Below are positions 27,170 to 35,574 of a stretch of DNA of 64,000 nt, one piece after another. Position 1 is the first letter of the stretch, and each line of letters opens with the position of its first letter. Source of the DNA: JAVBWI01 sp036677445 (GTDB taxonomy: Bacteria; Bacillota; Clostridia; Christensenellales; CAG-138); the NCBI GenBank assembly GCA_036677445.1, contig JAVBWI010000001.1, positions 3,008 through 67,007 on the forward strand, in the 5' to 3' direction. The notes under the pieces were generated by a model, which did not search any database, was not told the DNA's origin, and saw only the letters and a list, made by a program, of their open reading frames with translations. A program made the translations under genes and the position numbers.

Positions 27170-27367
27170 CTATGCGCCGGTAGAATGAAAAGCCTCCGTG
27201 CCGGGGTCGTCATCCCTCAGTTGCGGAGGCTTCTTTCTGTCGTAAGCTTTGGGGTTTTGGGGTTTTCTGGTGACGGGGTTCAGCGCGCCCCAGGTGGTGC
27301 GCCGCGCATTGTTCAGCGCGCGCTTCGCCTTCTTGGAGAGCTTCTCTTTGGGTACAAAATTCTGCAT
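27170..27367 (-). CDS. Small basic conserved protein
   Basis: A 65-residue, strongly basic protein opening MQNFVPKEKLSKKAKRALN, with a central TTWGALNPVTRKPQNPKAYDRK (both in part). Short proteins with this KLSKKA..TWG..NPVTR..YDRK pattern are widespread in clostridia; the function is unknown, perhaps nucleic-acid binding. The ATG at 27367 follows AGGAGGGG. A minus-strand promoter TTGCGT-N17-TATACT lies at 27399-27427. The 3' end of the gene is itself a terminator-like hairpin. Confidence 0.72.
   Translation of the reverse strand: MQNFVPKEKLSKKAKRALNNARRTTWGALNPVTRKPQNPKAYDRKKPPQLRDDDPGTEAFHSTGA
27190..27237. terminator. Terminator hairpin overlapping the 3' end of a small gene
   Basis: AAGCCTCCG / CGGAGGCTT stem, with CTTTCT on the right and TTTTC on the left. 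It lies just after the DUF4846 stop and inside the last codons of the convergent small basic protein, so it may end both transcripts. Confidence 0.55.
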
Positions 27368-27398
27368 GGGGAGTTTTCCCCTCCTTTCTCGAATGCCT

Positions 27399-27427
27399 AG
27401 TATACCGCACTTTCTTCCGCAACGCAA
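27399..27427 (-). promoter_or_regulatory. Promoter of the small basic protein gene
   Basis: Minus-strand TTGCGT (27422-27427), 17-nt spacer, TATACT (27399-27404). Confidence 0.6.
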
Positions 27428-27469
27428 CAGAGCCTCTTTACGCGATGGGCAGCGGGCCGCATGCGCCGT

Positions 27470-27498
27470 TTGCGGCAATGTTTGCCGCGTGGTATACT
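27470..27498 (+). promoter_or_regulatory. Promoter of the exonuclease gene
   Basis: TTGCGG (27470-27475), 17-nt spacer, TATACT (27493-27498); about 100 bases before the exonuclease start. Confidence 0.6.
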
Positions 27499-27602
27499 TG
27501 TTTCAAGATACAGCATATCCAAAAACGGGGACCGCATGCGCGAAAAGCGATTCTGTTAACGTGTTCGGATAATGCGAATTTCAATGAAAGCCAGGCGAAA
27601 TC

Positions 27603-28190
27603 ATGCACCCTATGCTGCCCGTTACCGCCTATACCGCCGTGGATGTGGAAACGCCCAACTATCGCGCCGATTCGCTCTGCTCCATAGGCGTCGTGCATGT
27701 GGAATACGGCAGGGTGCTTTTTGAAAAGGAATACCTCGTGGACCCCCAAGCCCACTTTGACAGCATGAACATAGCCATCCACGGGATCACGCCGTATATG
27801 GTCCAGGACGCGCCGGCGTTTCCGGAGGTATGGGGCGAAATTTCCCACTACTTCACCGGCGGACTGCTGCTTGCGCACAGTGCGACGTTCGACCTTGCGG
27901 TCATCTGCCGTTCGCTTGCCAGGTACGCTATCGAAGTACCCGACCTCTATTACATCTGCACCTGCAGAAAAGCGCGGCGGCATATTGAAAAATTCGAGTT
28001 CGGCAACCACAAGCTCAACACGCTGTGCGCAGGGCTGCACATCGCGCTTGACCAACACCACAATGCGCTGTGCGACGCGAAAGCCTGCGCGGAGCTGTTC
28101 GAGGTGCTGGTTGACAAATACGGCGCGGATGAAGCCGATATCCGGCCGTACCGCTTCGCCCGCAAAGAGAAGGCAAGCATTTCACTATAG
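27603..28190 (+). CDS. DEDDh 3'-5' exonuclease (DNA polymerase III epsilon-like)
   Basis: A 195-residue exonuclease. Exo I carries the catalytic DVET (D14 and E16), Exo II is HSATFD and Exo III is HNALCDAKA, giving the full DEDD set with the catalytic His. Such stand-alone proteins act in DNA repair or RNA/DNA end trimming. The protein has nothing beyond the nuclease domain apart from a short basic tail. It is monocistronic with its own promoter, then a perfect hairpin (28207-28236) and a family A element. Specific role uncertain. Confidence 0.9.
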   Translation: MHPMLPVTAYTAVDVETPNYRADSLCSIGVVHVEYGRVLFEKEYLVDPQAHFDSMNIAIHGITPYMVQDAPAFPEVWGEISHYFTGGLLLAHSATFDLAVICRSLARYAIEVPDLYYICTCRKARRHIEKFEFGNHKLNTLCAGLHIALDQHHNALCDAKACAELFEVLVDKYGADEADIRPYRFARKEKASISL

Positions 28191-28206
28191 AGTCTTTCTG
28201 CCAATA

Positions 28207-28236
28207 ACGGTGCATGCAACGAATTGCATGCACCGT
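28207..28236 (+). terminator. Hairpin after the exonuclease gene
   Basis: Perfect ACGGTGCATGCAA / TTGCATGCACCGT stem with a 4-base loop, 16 bases after the stop. It lacks a T run, so it may be a processing or stability hairpin rather than a classical terminator. Confidence 0.5.
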
Positions 28237-28237
28237 T

Positions 28238-28440
28238 CAGCTTGTCGAAAAAGTGCCTTACGGCACTTTTTCGAGGATTCCAGGAACAACCTGTGCCTAC
28301 GGCACGGGCGGTTGTTCCTGCAGGGAAAGCCTTGCGTCGCAAGGCTTTCCGCCGCCACCGCGCATGTCGCTGGCGGCGGTTCCAAAGCCTCCGGGGACTG
28401 CGGTCCCCGAATCCGCCAAGGGGTTTATCGACTGCCTGTC
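28238..28440 (+). repeat. Structured intergenic element, family A copy 3
   Basis: The cleanest copy: GAAAAAGTGCC-TTAC-GGCACTTTTTC, GAGGATTCC, the GGAACAACC..GGTTGTTCC stem, GGAAAGCCTTGCG..CGCAAGGCTTTCC, and the capped hairpin CGCCGCCA..TGGCGGCG (28350-28378) around CGCGCATGTCG. AAGCCTCCGGGG and a GGGACTGCGGTCCC stem follow. Confidence 0.85.
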
Positions 28441-28468
28441 CACCTTAGAGTTTACATCTAAGTATGCA

Positions 28469-28960
28469 TCAAAGCATCAGACTGCTGGCCATGTTGTCCA
28501 TAGTGCTTTGCAGTATGAGTGAAAGATGGATTTTTTCTTCCTTGAGCGCCTCGGTAAACGCCCTTTCCGAGGCAAACTCTTGATTGATGCCAACGATCTG
28601 GCTCAGGAGCAGTATCGTATCGCGTTCGAGACGCTCTGCGAGGAGCAACGCCTGCCGTTTGTTCCAGATAACTTTTCCTTCTGCGGATTTTCTTGCTTCG
28701 TCAATGGGCGAAGGCAGGCTCAACAGCATATCAAGGAAATCCGCATCCTCTTGCTCTACCTCATAAATTCGGCCTTCATACTTGGCGCGCTGCTTTTTAT
28801 AGAAGGCCTCGTGCTTCCTTTCGTCCTTGGCGAGTCGTTCGAACAGCATGCCGGCTTTGTCATCGCCGACCGCCCCCGCCGCTTCCTCGTAGAAGGTATA
28901 TCCGTCTGCTTCCTGTTTTGCGAGGATGTCCATTATCTTTGCCACATCAAATGCTGCCAT
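28469..28960 (-). CDS. Ferritin-like (rubrerythrin-type) diiron protein
   Basis: A 163-residue four-helix protein. The first helix pair carries an iron-ligand pattern ending in KDERKHEAFY (E47 and H50), and the second pair ends in KEEKIHLSLI, another ExxH. There is no rubredoxin domain. It likely acts in peroxide reduction or iron handling in an anaerobe. AGGAGGG lies before the ATG. The gene is monocistronic, and downstream (left) is the family A element in antisense. A free-standing rubredoxin is encoded at 32517 and could supply electrons. Confidence 0.8.
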   Translation of the reverse strand: MAAFDVAKIMDILAKQEADGYTFYEEAAGAVGDDKAGMLFERLAKDERKHEAFYKKQRAKYEGRIYEVEQEDADFLDMLLSLPSPIDEARKSAEGKVIWNKRQALLLAERLERDTILLLSQIVGINQEFASERAFTEALKEEKIHLSLILQSTMDNMASSLML

Positions 28961-29429
28961 TTTTTCGCCCTCCTGTTTTTATATTATTTTTGCATGCCCA
29001 TGCGTGGTATGTCAGCGCCACAGGATATACGGCCGATCTATTGTGTTTCACATCAAGCAACAAAACGGCGGAGGATAACGGCCCTGCGACCCTGCGGCAA
29101 AATTCATATATTCCTTATAATACTTTTGCGCGCCCTTCAATCATGCCGCGGCAATTTTTTTGTATGGCGTGCACGCAGTCAATCCAATCCCTGATGAGAG
29201 ATCGGAATATCCCTGCGTATCCGGCAGCAGGTTATTTTAAGCTATTTTACAATGTGGGTAAGAAGGACAATCCATATATCGACACTGCGCTGACATTTTC
29301 CGGAGGTTAAACCAGAAATGCCGCATAAGCGGCATTCCAGACTATCAAAAACCTCCGAAAGGAACAGAACGTCATTTATTTGCAGGGAAACCCATTGATA
29401 AAGTCCGAAGGAAGGGCTTTGTCGGCGGC
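28961..29429. other. Intergenic region with no clear gene
   Basis: About 470 bases between the ferritin-like and cysteine synthase genes. It contains the hairpin AATGCCGC-ATAA-GCGGCATT (29318-29338), perhaps a weak end for the leftward cysteine synthase transcript. Open frames here lack ribosome sites and family resemblance. Confidence 0.5.
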
Positions 29430-30359
29430 CTATGAAAACATGGGGCTGCTCAGATACCGTTCCCCGGTATCCGGCAGCAGCGCCACAATGGTCTTTCCCG
29501 CGTTTTCGGGCCGCGCGCCGATCTGCAGCGCGGCCCAGACGGCCGCGCCCGCAGAAATGCCGACCAGCAGGCCTTCCGAGCGGGCCATCTCGCAGCCGAC
29601 GGCAAAGGCGTCCTCGCTTTCCACGGGAATGATCTCGTCGTAAACCCCAGTGTTGAGCACCGCCGGCACAAAGCCCGCGCCGATGCCCTGAATGTTATGC
29701 GCGCCGCTTTTGCCTTCGCTGAGCACGGGCGAATCCTTTGGTTCGACCGCCACGATACGCACCGCCGGGTTGCGGCTTTTGAGATATTCGCCCACGCCGG
29801 TCAGCGTGCCCCCCGTACCCACGCCCGCCACGAAAAAATCTACTCTTCCGTCGGTCTGGCGGTAGATTTCCGGGCCGGTGGTGCGTTTGTGCATTGCGGG
29901 GTTGGCGGGGTTGGTGAACTGACCGGGGATAAAGCTGCCCGGCGTCTCGCGGGCAAGCTCCTCCGCCTTATCGATCGCGCCCTTCATGCCCAAGGCGCCT
30001 TCGGTAAGCACCAACTCTGCGCCGTATGCCTTGAGCAGGTTGCGCCGCTCGATGCTCATGGTTTCCGGCATGGTAAGCACCACACGGTATCCCTTGGCGG
30101 CCGCCACCGCCGCAAGGCCTATGCCGGTGTTGCCGCTGGTGGGTTCGATCAGCACGTCGCCGGGGCGGATAAGGCCCCGCTCTTCCGCATCCTCAATCAT
30201 GGCGCAGGCTACCCGGTCCTTGACGCTGCCCGCGGGATTGCAATATTCCAGCTTACCCAGCAGCACGGCGTTGGACGCGTGCTTTTTTGTGATACGGTTA
30301 AGCGCCACCATCGGCGTATTGCCGATCAATTCCACAAAACTCTCTTTGATCTCCGACAT
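29430..30359 (-). CDS. cysK: Cysteine synthase A (O-acetylserine sulfhydrylase)
   Basis: A 309-residue PLP enzyme that makes L-cysteine from O-acetylserine and sulfide. Visible are the active-site Lys K47 in NPAGSVKDR, PTSGNTGIGLA (the substrate and phosphate loop), the PLP-phosphate loop GTGGTLTG and the C-terminal LLPDTGERYLSS. I use ATG 30359 (MSEIKES); a GTG at 30368 with better-placed GGAGG would add three residues. It follows an Rrf2-type regulator gene by 55 bases, the standard cysteine-regulon arrangement. Confidence 0.95.
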   Translation of the reverse strand: MSEIKESFVELIGNTPMVALNRITKKHASNAVLLGKLEYCNPAGSVKDRVACAMIEDAEERGLIRPGDVLIEPTSGNTGIGLAAVAAAKGYRVVLTMPETMSIERRNLLKAYGAELVLTEGALGMKGAIDKAEELARETPGSFIPGQFTNPANPAMHKRTTGPEIYRQTDGRVDFFVAGVGTGGTLTGVGEYLKSRNPAVRIVAVEPKDSPVLSEGKSGAHNIQGIGAGFVPAVLNTGVYDEIIPVESEDAFAVGCEMARSEGLLVGISAGAAVWAALQIGARPENAGKTIVALLPDTGERYLSSPMFS

Positions 30360-30414
30360 GCCGTTCACCCTTTCCTCCGCCCGTTACGGGCATTTTCTTT
30401 GCAATACGCGGGCG

Positions 30415-30852
30415 CTATATGGAGAAATCCCAGCCGGTATGCTGCGTCTGTTCATCCAGAAGGTCCTCTAATGTCTTGCTGTCCAGATAGTCGTTGATGA
30501 CGCGGTACAGCCCTTCCCAAAACGGCAGCGTGGGGCAGTAGTCCTTGCGGGGACACCGGTTTTGCGCATCCTCCATACAGGCGACGGGTACCAGCTCGCC
30601 TTCTACGGCGCGCAATATATCGCCCGCGGTATATTGGGCGGGGTTTTTGACAAGCATATACCCTCCCTGCGGCCCGCGGCTGCTGCGCAGCAGCCCCGCG
30701 CGACTCAACGAGGTAACGATTTGCTCGAGATATTTTACAGAGATGCCCTGCCGGCGGGACACATCCTTGAGCGATATCCATTCGCCGGTATTATTCGCCG
30801 CCAAGTCGAGCATCAGCCGCAGACCGTAGCGACCCTTTGCCGATATCTTCAT
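30415..30852 (-). CDS. Rrf2-family regulator (IscR/CymR-like)
   Basis: A 145-residue winged-helix regulator (MKISAKGRYGLRLMLDLA, in part) with recognition region SVKYLEQIVTSLSRAGLL and wing RGPQGGY. It has three cysteines, C92, C100 and C106, in the position where IscR binds a 2Fe-2S cluster, although the spacing differs from IscR. CymR, which senses cysteine synthase and O-acetylserine, lacks such a cluster, so the sensing mode here is open. The start ATG 30852 has GGGGG 7 bases upstream; the in-frame GTG at 30858 is too close. Promoter TTGATT-N17-TATATT at 30874-30902. It probably controls cysK and sulfur genes. Confidence 0.9.
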   Translation of the reverse strand: MKISAKGRYGLRLMLDLAANNTGEWISLKDVSRRQGISVKYLEQIVTSLSRAGLLRSSRGPQGGYMLVKNPAQYTAGDILRAVEGELVPVACMEDAQNRCPRKDYCPTLPFWEGLYRVINDYLDSKTLEDLLDEQTQHTGWDFSI

Positions 30853-30873
30853 ACGCACGCCCCCTTTTTTACT

Positions 30874-30902
30874 AATATACCACGGGCATACTATGCAATC
30901 AA
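30874..30902 (-). promoter_or_regulatory. Promoter of the Rrf2-cysK operon
   Basis: Minus-strand TTGATT (30897-30902), 17-nt spacer, TATATT (30874-30879), about 15 bases before the ribosome site. Confidence 0.75.
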
Positions 30903-30904
30903 CG

Positions 30905-31195
30905 GCCTGTAAGGCTGTTGACCCAGGCCGCTGACAAGTCCTGCGGACTTAATCAGCGGGTTTTCTGTAGGTTAAAAGTGCGCTTTCACACACTTTTTTC
31001 CGCAAATCTGACGCGCATGTCGTCAGATTTGATTAAATGTGGGAGGCTTCCCGCAGGGAAGCGGGTTCGTTGGCTCATGGGAGCCAAAATCGATCCTGTA
31101 AATCGATTTTAGAACCCCGAGTACCTTGCTTCTGACCCCCCACGACCCCCACAAGGAGGATGTTTGCAGCACGCTAAATCAACAGCCTTACAGGC
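30905..31195. repeat. Structured element D with terminal inverted repeats
   Basis: About 290 bases bounded by perfect inverted 17-mers GCCTGTAAGGCTGTTGA (30905-30921) and its complement (31179-31195). The right arm overlaps the stop of the MalY gene. Inside are an AAAAGTG..CACTTTTTT hairpin, the capped hairpin CAAATCTGA-CGCGCATGTCG-TCAGATTTG (31003-31031), and further stems (GGCTTCCCGC-A-GGGAAGC; AAAATCGAT..ATCGATTTT). It shares its cap with families A and B and its stem with element C. Confidence 0.8.
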
Positions 31196-32363
31196 TGTTG
31201 ACCGCCTTTTCCAATTGGCCGAGCGCCTGCCTTAGCACCGATCGCGGGCAGGCAATGTTGATACGTTCAAAGCCGTCGCCCTCCGGACCAAACATGGAGC
31301 CGGAATCCAGCCACAGCCTGGCCCTGTCGACGATCAGGCGCTCGAGCGCTTCTTTTGAAAGGCCGAGCGCGCGAAAATCCAACCACAGCAGATATGTTCC
31401 TTCCGGCTCCACCAGTTTAACCTGCGGCAGCTTCGCGGCAAGATACTCACGGGTAAAATCCAAGTTGCCTTTGAGATAAGCAAGTAATTCTTCCAGCCAT
31501 TGTGCGCCGTATTGATATGCCGCGCGCACGCCCGCAAGGCTGAATGCACCGGGGTGCGAATAGCCGGTGGCGCCCACCGCGCGGCGCACCTTCTGCCGCA
31601 GATCCGGGTTGGGCACGATCATGTTGGCAAGCTGCAGCCCCGCGAGATTGAACGTTTTGCTGGGCGCTGTGCAGAGTATGCAGTTCTGTTCGAACGCCGC
31701 GCCAAGGGCTGGGAACATGGTATGCCTGTAGCCGGGGAATGTGAAATCGCAATGGATCTCATCGCTGAGCACGACGACGCCGTGCCGCGCGCAGATCTCG
31801 CCCACACGCATAAGCTCGTCTTTGCTCCACACGCGGCCCACGGGGTTGTGCGGGCTGCACAGTATGAAGAGCTTGACGTTTTCTTCTGTGATTTTGCGCT
31901 CGAAATCCACAAAGTCCATCTCATACCGTCCGTTTTTATAACAGAGCGGGTTGTTGACGAGACGGCGGTCATTTCTTTGGATCATATTCGTGAACGGATA
32001 ATACACGGGCCGCTGTATCAGAACGCCCTCCCCCGCCTGTGTAACCGCATTGATCGCCGTCGCCACCGCGAACACGACGCCGGGGGCAAACAGCAGCCAC
32101 TCCGGCTGGAATGTCCACCCGTGCCGCTGTGCGAACCATGCCTGTATGGGTTTGATATCTTCCGGTTTTGCGTCGGTATACCCGAATATGCCGTGGTCGA
32201 CGACGGCATGCAGCGCACGGATTACCTCCGGCGGGGCCGCAAAATCGGTATCCGCCACCCACAGCGGCAGGGCGTCGGCGGGATACCCCCGCTCCAAAGC
32301 GAAATCATACTTCAGGCTGTTGGTGCCGCGGCGATCCACGACGGCGTCAAAATCATATTTCAC
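31188..32363 (-). CDS. MalY/PatB-type C-S lyase (class I/II aminotransferase fold)
   Basis: A 391-residue PLP enzyme of the MalY/PatB group, which act as cystathionine beta-lyases (cystathionine to homocysteine, pyruvate and ammonia). Features are the N-terminal LPLWVADTDFAAP, SPHNPVGRVW (169-178), SDEIHCDF (200-207, PLP-binding D201) and the PLP lysine K236 in APSKTFNLAG. It starts with GTG at 32363 behind GGGAG. It lies near cysK and the Rrf2 gene, consistent with sulfur amino-acid metabolism; some relatives also modulate regulators, which cannot be judged here. Confidence 0.93.
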   Translation of the reverse strand: MKYDFDAVVDRRGTNSLKYDFALERGYPADALPLWVADTDFAAPPEVIRALHAVVDHGIFGYTDAKPEDIKPIQAWFAQRHGWTFQPEWLLFAPGVVFAVATAINAVTQAGEGVLIQRPVYYPFTNMIQRNDRRLVNNPLCYKNGRYEMDFVDFERKITEENVKLFILCSPHNPVGRVWSKDELMRVGEICARHGVVVLSDEIHCDFTFPGYRHTMFPALGAAFEQNCILCTAPSKTFNLAGLQLANMIVPNPDLRQKVRRAVGATGYSHPGAFSLAGVRAAYQYGAQWLEELLAYLKGNLDFTREYLAAKLPQVKLVEPEGTYLLWLDFRALGLSKEALERLIVDRARLWLDSGSMFGPEGDGFERINIACPRSVLRQALGQLEKAVNSL

Positions 32364-32516
32364 TGCTGTTTTTCTCCCTTGATTTGCTTATGGAAGGAGG
32401 CGGCGGCCGCCGCTCCTTCCTAAACTGCATTATACCGAGTATGCGCGCTTCGCACAATACAAGAGGCCGCCCGCGCGAGTCTGTATGCGCCGGACGGCCT
32501 TCAGGTACGCTTGTAC

Positions 32517-32672
32517 TCAGGCAGGGTTAAACATGTCCTTTCCTACGCCGCAAATGGGGCAGGTCCAATCATCGGGGATGTCTTCAAAAGCGGTGCCGGG
32601 GGCAACGCCATTGTCCGGATCGCCTACGGCGGGGTCATACTCATACCCACAGACGGAACAGACGTAAATCAT
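32517..32672 (-). CDS. Rubredoxin
   Basis: A 51-residue one-iron electron carrier. The two ligand motifs are CSVCGY (C5 and C8) and CPICGV (C38 and C41), with the family segments YDPAVGDPDNGVAPGT and IPDDWTCP. The ATG at 32670-32672 follows AGGAGG. It is the last of three small genes (zinc ribbon, DUF1858, rubredoxin) on this strand. Probable partners are oxygen- and peroxide-reducing enzymes such as the ferritin-like protein at 28469. Confidence 0.96.
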   Translation of the reverse strand: MIYVCSVCGYEYDPAVGDPDNGVAPGTAFEDIPDDWTCPICGVGKDMFNPA

Positions 32673-32700
32673 AACATACCTCCTGCTTATTTTTTCGCGC

Positions 32701-32907
32701 TCAGGCGTTCTTCGCCGCCAGATAGTCGTTGATCTGGCCGATCAGTTCATCCGCGTTGATGCCGTGCACGGCACAGGCCTGGCCAAGATCCTCGCCGTGC
32801 GCCATCACACAGCCCAGGCAATGCATGCCGGATGCCATCAGGATATCCGCAATGCCGCGGTCCATTTGGATAATTTCCGCTATGGTCATATCTTTGTTTA
32901 CTTGCAT
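32701..32907 (-). CDS. DUF1858 protein (hybrid-cluster-associated disulfide domain)
   Basis: A 68-residue protein opening MQVNKDMTIAEIIQ, with a CLGC pair (C30 and C33) in the pattern GMHCLGCVMAHGEDL, and a third Cys (C44). DUF1858 proteins are frequent in anaerobes and are found beside redox enzymes; a thiol redox role is suspected but unproven. AGGAGG lies 7 bases before the ATG. It is next to rubredoxin with a 28-base gap, so both may serve the same redox chain. Confidence 0.9.
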   Translation of the reverse strand: MQVNKDMTIAEIIQMDRGIADILMASGMHCLGCVMAHGEDLGQACAVHGINADELIGQINDYLAAKNA

Positions 32908-32939
32908 GGGTGTTCCTCCTGTTTACACTATCCTATATG

Positions 32940-33365
32940 CTAGGATTTGATTTCAAATTTGTTTCCGCAACGGGTGCAGGTGACCCTGAGCTTCCCCTTG
33001 CCGCGCGGTACGCGCAGCCGCTGCGCGCATTGGGGACAAATAAAATATTTGTACTTGCGCCGTTCCTCGAACGTGGGGTTCTGCCGGGCAGTACGCGCCC
33101 TGGAGCCGCCCGCGCGATAGCCGCCGAACTTCGCCTTGAGCGGGTTCCACCATGCGAGAAACTTCGCGTTTTCGCTTGCCCTGGCCGCAAAGTTGCGGGA
33201 GAACATACGAAAGAGCAGCACTGCGATGCATATGGTTGAAACAGCCGTACACGCATAGCGTACGGGGCTGTCGTACCGCAGGAACATCGTCACCAGCGCC
33301 ACGCCTATGGCCGTAAAGCCCAGCGCACGGTTTAAGTGATCGTTCCCATAGCGTCCTTGAAACAT
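32940..33365 (-). CDS. Membrane protein with C-terminal zinc ribbon
   Basis: A 141-residue protein. Two short hydrophobic segments (about 14-32 and 38-56) are followed by a basic linker and a C-terminal zinc ribbon with CPQC and CTRCG pairs (residues about 110-137). Clostridial genomes carry many such small zinc-ribbon membrane proteins of unknown role. The ATG at 33365 is 10 bases after AAGGAG; an in-frame GTG at 33374 abuts that site and is unlikely. It is followed by the DUF1858 and rubredoxin genes. Confidence 0.8.
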   Translation of the reverse strand: MFQGRYGNDHLNRALGFTAIGVALVTMFLRYDSPVRYACTAVSTICIAVLLFRMFSRNFAARASENAKFLAWWNPLKAKFGGYRAGGSRARTARQNPTFEERRKYKYFICPQCAQRLRVPRGKGKLRVTCTRCGNKFEIKS

Positions 33366-33435
33366 TATTTGCACTCTCCTTATAATACCACAGAATGCAC
33401 AAGCTTAACGCCGCGCACAAAAATTATCGCCGCGC

Positions 33436-35433
33436 TTATTCGCGCAAGAGCAGCATGGCGGTCAGCGCCGGCAGTGCCGCTTCCATACTCCCGCTCTCAC
33501 AAAGCAGAGCGCGCCCGGATAAAGCGTCCCGCCAAACGCCGCTCAGGGAAACCGGCACGGCAAAATCCGGCCCTTCCGGCAAATCCTCCGCCGACAGCCG
33601 CACACTTTGCGGCTCTGCCGACCGATTGCACAGCAGCAGCGCGGCGGCGGGCAAAGACGGTTCAAAAAAGGCGTCAAATCCTTCCGCGGTATAACGCAAT
33701 ACCACAAACACATCCGGAGAAAGCGCGCCCATACGGCAATACCCCGCGCGCAGCGCCGCGTTCCCGCGCCGCACCCGCGTTAATGTATGGTAGGCAGAAA
33801 GCAGCATGCCGTCCTCATTGCCCCAAGGGTATGTGCCGCGATTGAAGGGGTCGGCCATGCCGGTAAGCCCCGCCTCATCCCCGTAATAGATGGAAGGCAC
33901 GCCGGGCACCGCCATTTGCATCGCGGCCGCGAGCACCAGCCGCGCCCTCGCGAGCGCGAGCGCATCCGGCGTGAGCGAAAACGCCGCCTGCGCTTCGCGC
34001 GTGAGCGCGTCGCGGTCAGGCGCGCCGCCCAGCACGGTAAGGATACGCACGGTGTCGTGCGTGGATAACAGGTTCATCGCCGCGTAATAAAACGGCTTGG
34101 GGTAACGCTCGCGCAGCGTTTGCAGGCGATGGTTAAGCGCGTATGCATCCGTCTTATGCAGCAGATACGCAGCGACAGCCGCGCGGAACGGATAGTTCAT
34201 GGCGCTGTCCAGCGTATTGCCCTCTACATATTGGCGCATTGCGCCGTAAGCAACTTTGTTGGAAGCATCCTCCCACACCTCACCCAGCAGCACGCCGTCG
34301 GGATCGATGGACTTCAGGCGTGTACGCAGGCGCGCAATAAACGCATCCGGCAGCTCGTCGGCGACATCCAGCCGCCAGCTTGTCACACCAACCTCCGCCC
34401 AGCGGGTAAGGAGCGAATCCGGCCCATCCATCACAAAATCGAGATACCCGGGGTCGGTCTCGTTCACCTCCGGCAGTTCGGGGAAGCCCCACCAGCTGCG
34501 GTAGCCGTTCTCGTGCTCCTCACCGAAATCGTACCAGCTGCGGTAGGGCGAGCCCTCCGACTGGTATGCGCCGGCTGCAGGGTACCGGCCGTATTTGTTG
34601 AAATACACGCTGTCCGCGCCCGTATGCGAGAACACGCCGTCGAGCATAATGCGCATGCCCTGCCCTTTTGCCGCTTCGCACAGCGCGCGCAGCGCTTCGT
34701 CACCGCCGAGTATGGGGTCCACGCGCCGGTAATCGGCGGTATCGTAACGGTGGTTGGAGGCGCTTTCAAACACAGGATTGAGGTAGATGCAGGTAACCCC
34801 CAGCGACTTTAGATACGGCAGCGCCTGCCGTATGCCCAAAAGGTCGCCGCAGAAGAAATCGTTTGGCGCATATTTCTCCTGCCCTTCTTCCGGCAGATAA
34901 TTCGGCTGCGCCGCCCAATCATTGTGCACCCGCACCCGCCGTCCCAGCGAGCGGTGATAGGCGACGCCGGGGTTTTCTTCTGCTCGCTTAACATCCGCAC
35001 CGCGGCGGAAACGGTCGGGGAATATCTGGTACAGTATCCCTTCGCGGAAAGAGCGGGGCGTCGTGAAGGCGGGGTCGTAAACGGTGATCTGGTAACCCGG
35101 CGGCTCATGCGGATAGAGCTCGCCTTCGCCGCTTTCGCCCCCGTAGCAAAGCACTTCGCCGTCCAGCTGTTCCAGCAGAAAATAGTACCACACCAGCCCG
35201 GGCTCGCCGGGCATTTGTGCCTCGGCCTCAAAGCGGACGCCCTCCTGTACCGGCAGGCGACGCATGGGGACGCGCCGTTCGCGCCCCTGCACCCACAGCC
35301 GCAGCGTGGCGGAGGCGGATTGAAAGCGCAGCCCCGCAAAAAGCCGCAGCCGCACCGTTTGCCCGGTTTTCAGCGCCCCCTGCGGGGTGCGGTATTCTAA
35401 CAGGCGGGAATGGTGCAGGGCATCCTTTGGCAT
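33436..35433 (-). CDS. GH13 alpha-glucosidic hydrolase (neopullulanase/cyclomaltodextrinase-like)
   Basis: A 665-residue cytoplasmic alpha-amylase-family enzyme. A beta-rich N-terminal domain (about 1-125) precedes the TIM barrel (about 130-550) and C-terminal beta domain. Catalytic residues are D356 (WRLDVADE), E385 (LLGEVWED) and D460 (LLSTHD), with region I DGVFSH near 265. The lack of a signal peptide and the N-terminal domain fit intracellular maltodextrin hydrolysis, linking it to the glycogen operon at 57.5-63.5 kb. AAGGAG lies before the ATG; promoter TTGAGA-N17-TAAAAT at 35504-35532. Confidence 0.92.
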   Translation of the reverse strand: MPKDALHHSRLLEYRTPQGALKTGQTVRLRLFAGLRFQSASATLRLWVQGRERRVPMRRLPVQEGVRFEAEAQMPGEPGLVWYYFLLEQLDGEVLCYGGESGEGELYPHEPPGYQITVYDPAFTTPRSFREGILYQIFPDRFRRGADVKRAEENPGVAYHRSLGRRVRVHNDWAAQPNYLPEEGQEKYAPNDFFCGDLLGIRQALPYLKSLGVTCIYLNPVFESASNHRYDTADYRRVDPILGGDEALRALCEAAKGQGMRIMLDGVFSHTGADSVYFNKYGRYPAAGAYQSEGSPYRSWYDFGEEHENGYRSWWGFPELPEVNETDPGYLDFVMDGPDSLLTRWAEVGVTSWRLDVADELPDAFIARLRTRLKSIDPDGVLLGEVWEDASNKVAYGAMRQYVEGNTLDSAMNYPFRAAVAAYLLHKTDAYALNHRLQTLRERYPKPFYYAAMNLLSTHDTVRILTVLGGAPDRDALTREAQAAFSLTPDALALARARLVLAAAMQMAVPGVPSIYYGDEAGLTGMADPFNRGTYPWGNEDGMLLSAYHTLTRVRRGNAALRAGYCRMGALSPDVFVVLRYTAEGFDAFFEPSLPAAALLLCNRSAEPQSVRLSAEDLPEGPDFAVPVSLSGVWRDALSGRALLCESGSMEAALPALTAMLLLRE

Positions 35434-35503
35434 TGAAATTCTCCTTAACCCGAAACATGCCTATGTATTCCATCCAGGCCTGCCCGCTTAAACCGCTACT
35501 TTC

Positions 35504-35532
35504 ATTTTAAGCATGCGTACGGCGCTTCTCAA
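35504..35532 (-). promoter_or_regulatory. Promoter of the GH13 gene
   Basis: Minus-strand TTGAGA (35527-35532), 17-nt spacer, TAAAAT (35504-35509). Confidence 0.65.
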
Positions 35533-35574
35533 GCCCGGAACCATAGATGTTTCCAGATTGTCACATTGTGGACT

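Noticed and set aside
28526..29310. Rightward open frames over the ferritin-like gene and the following gap
   Set aside because: Antisense to a clear gene and low-complexity beyond it; no start signals.
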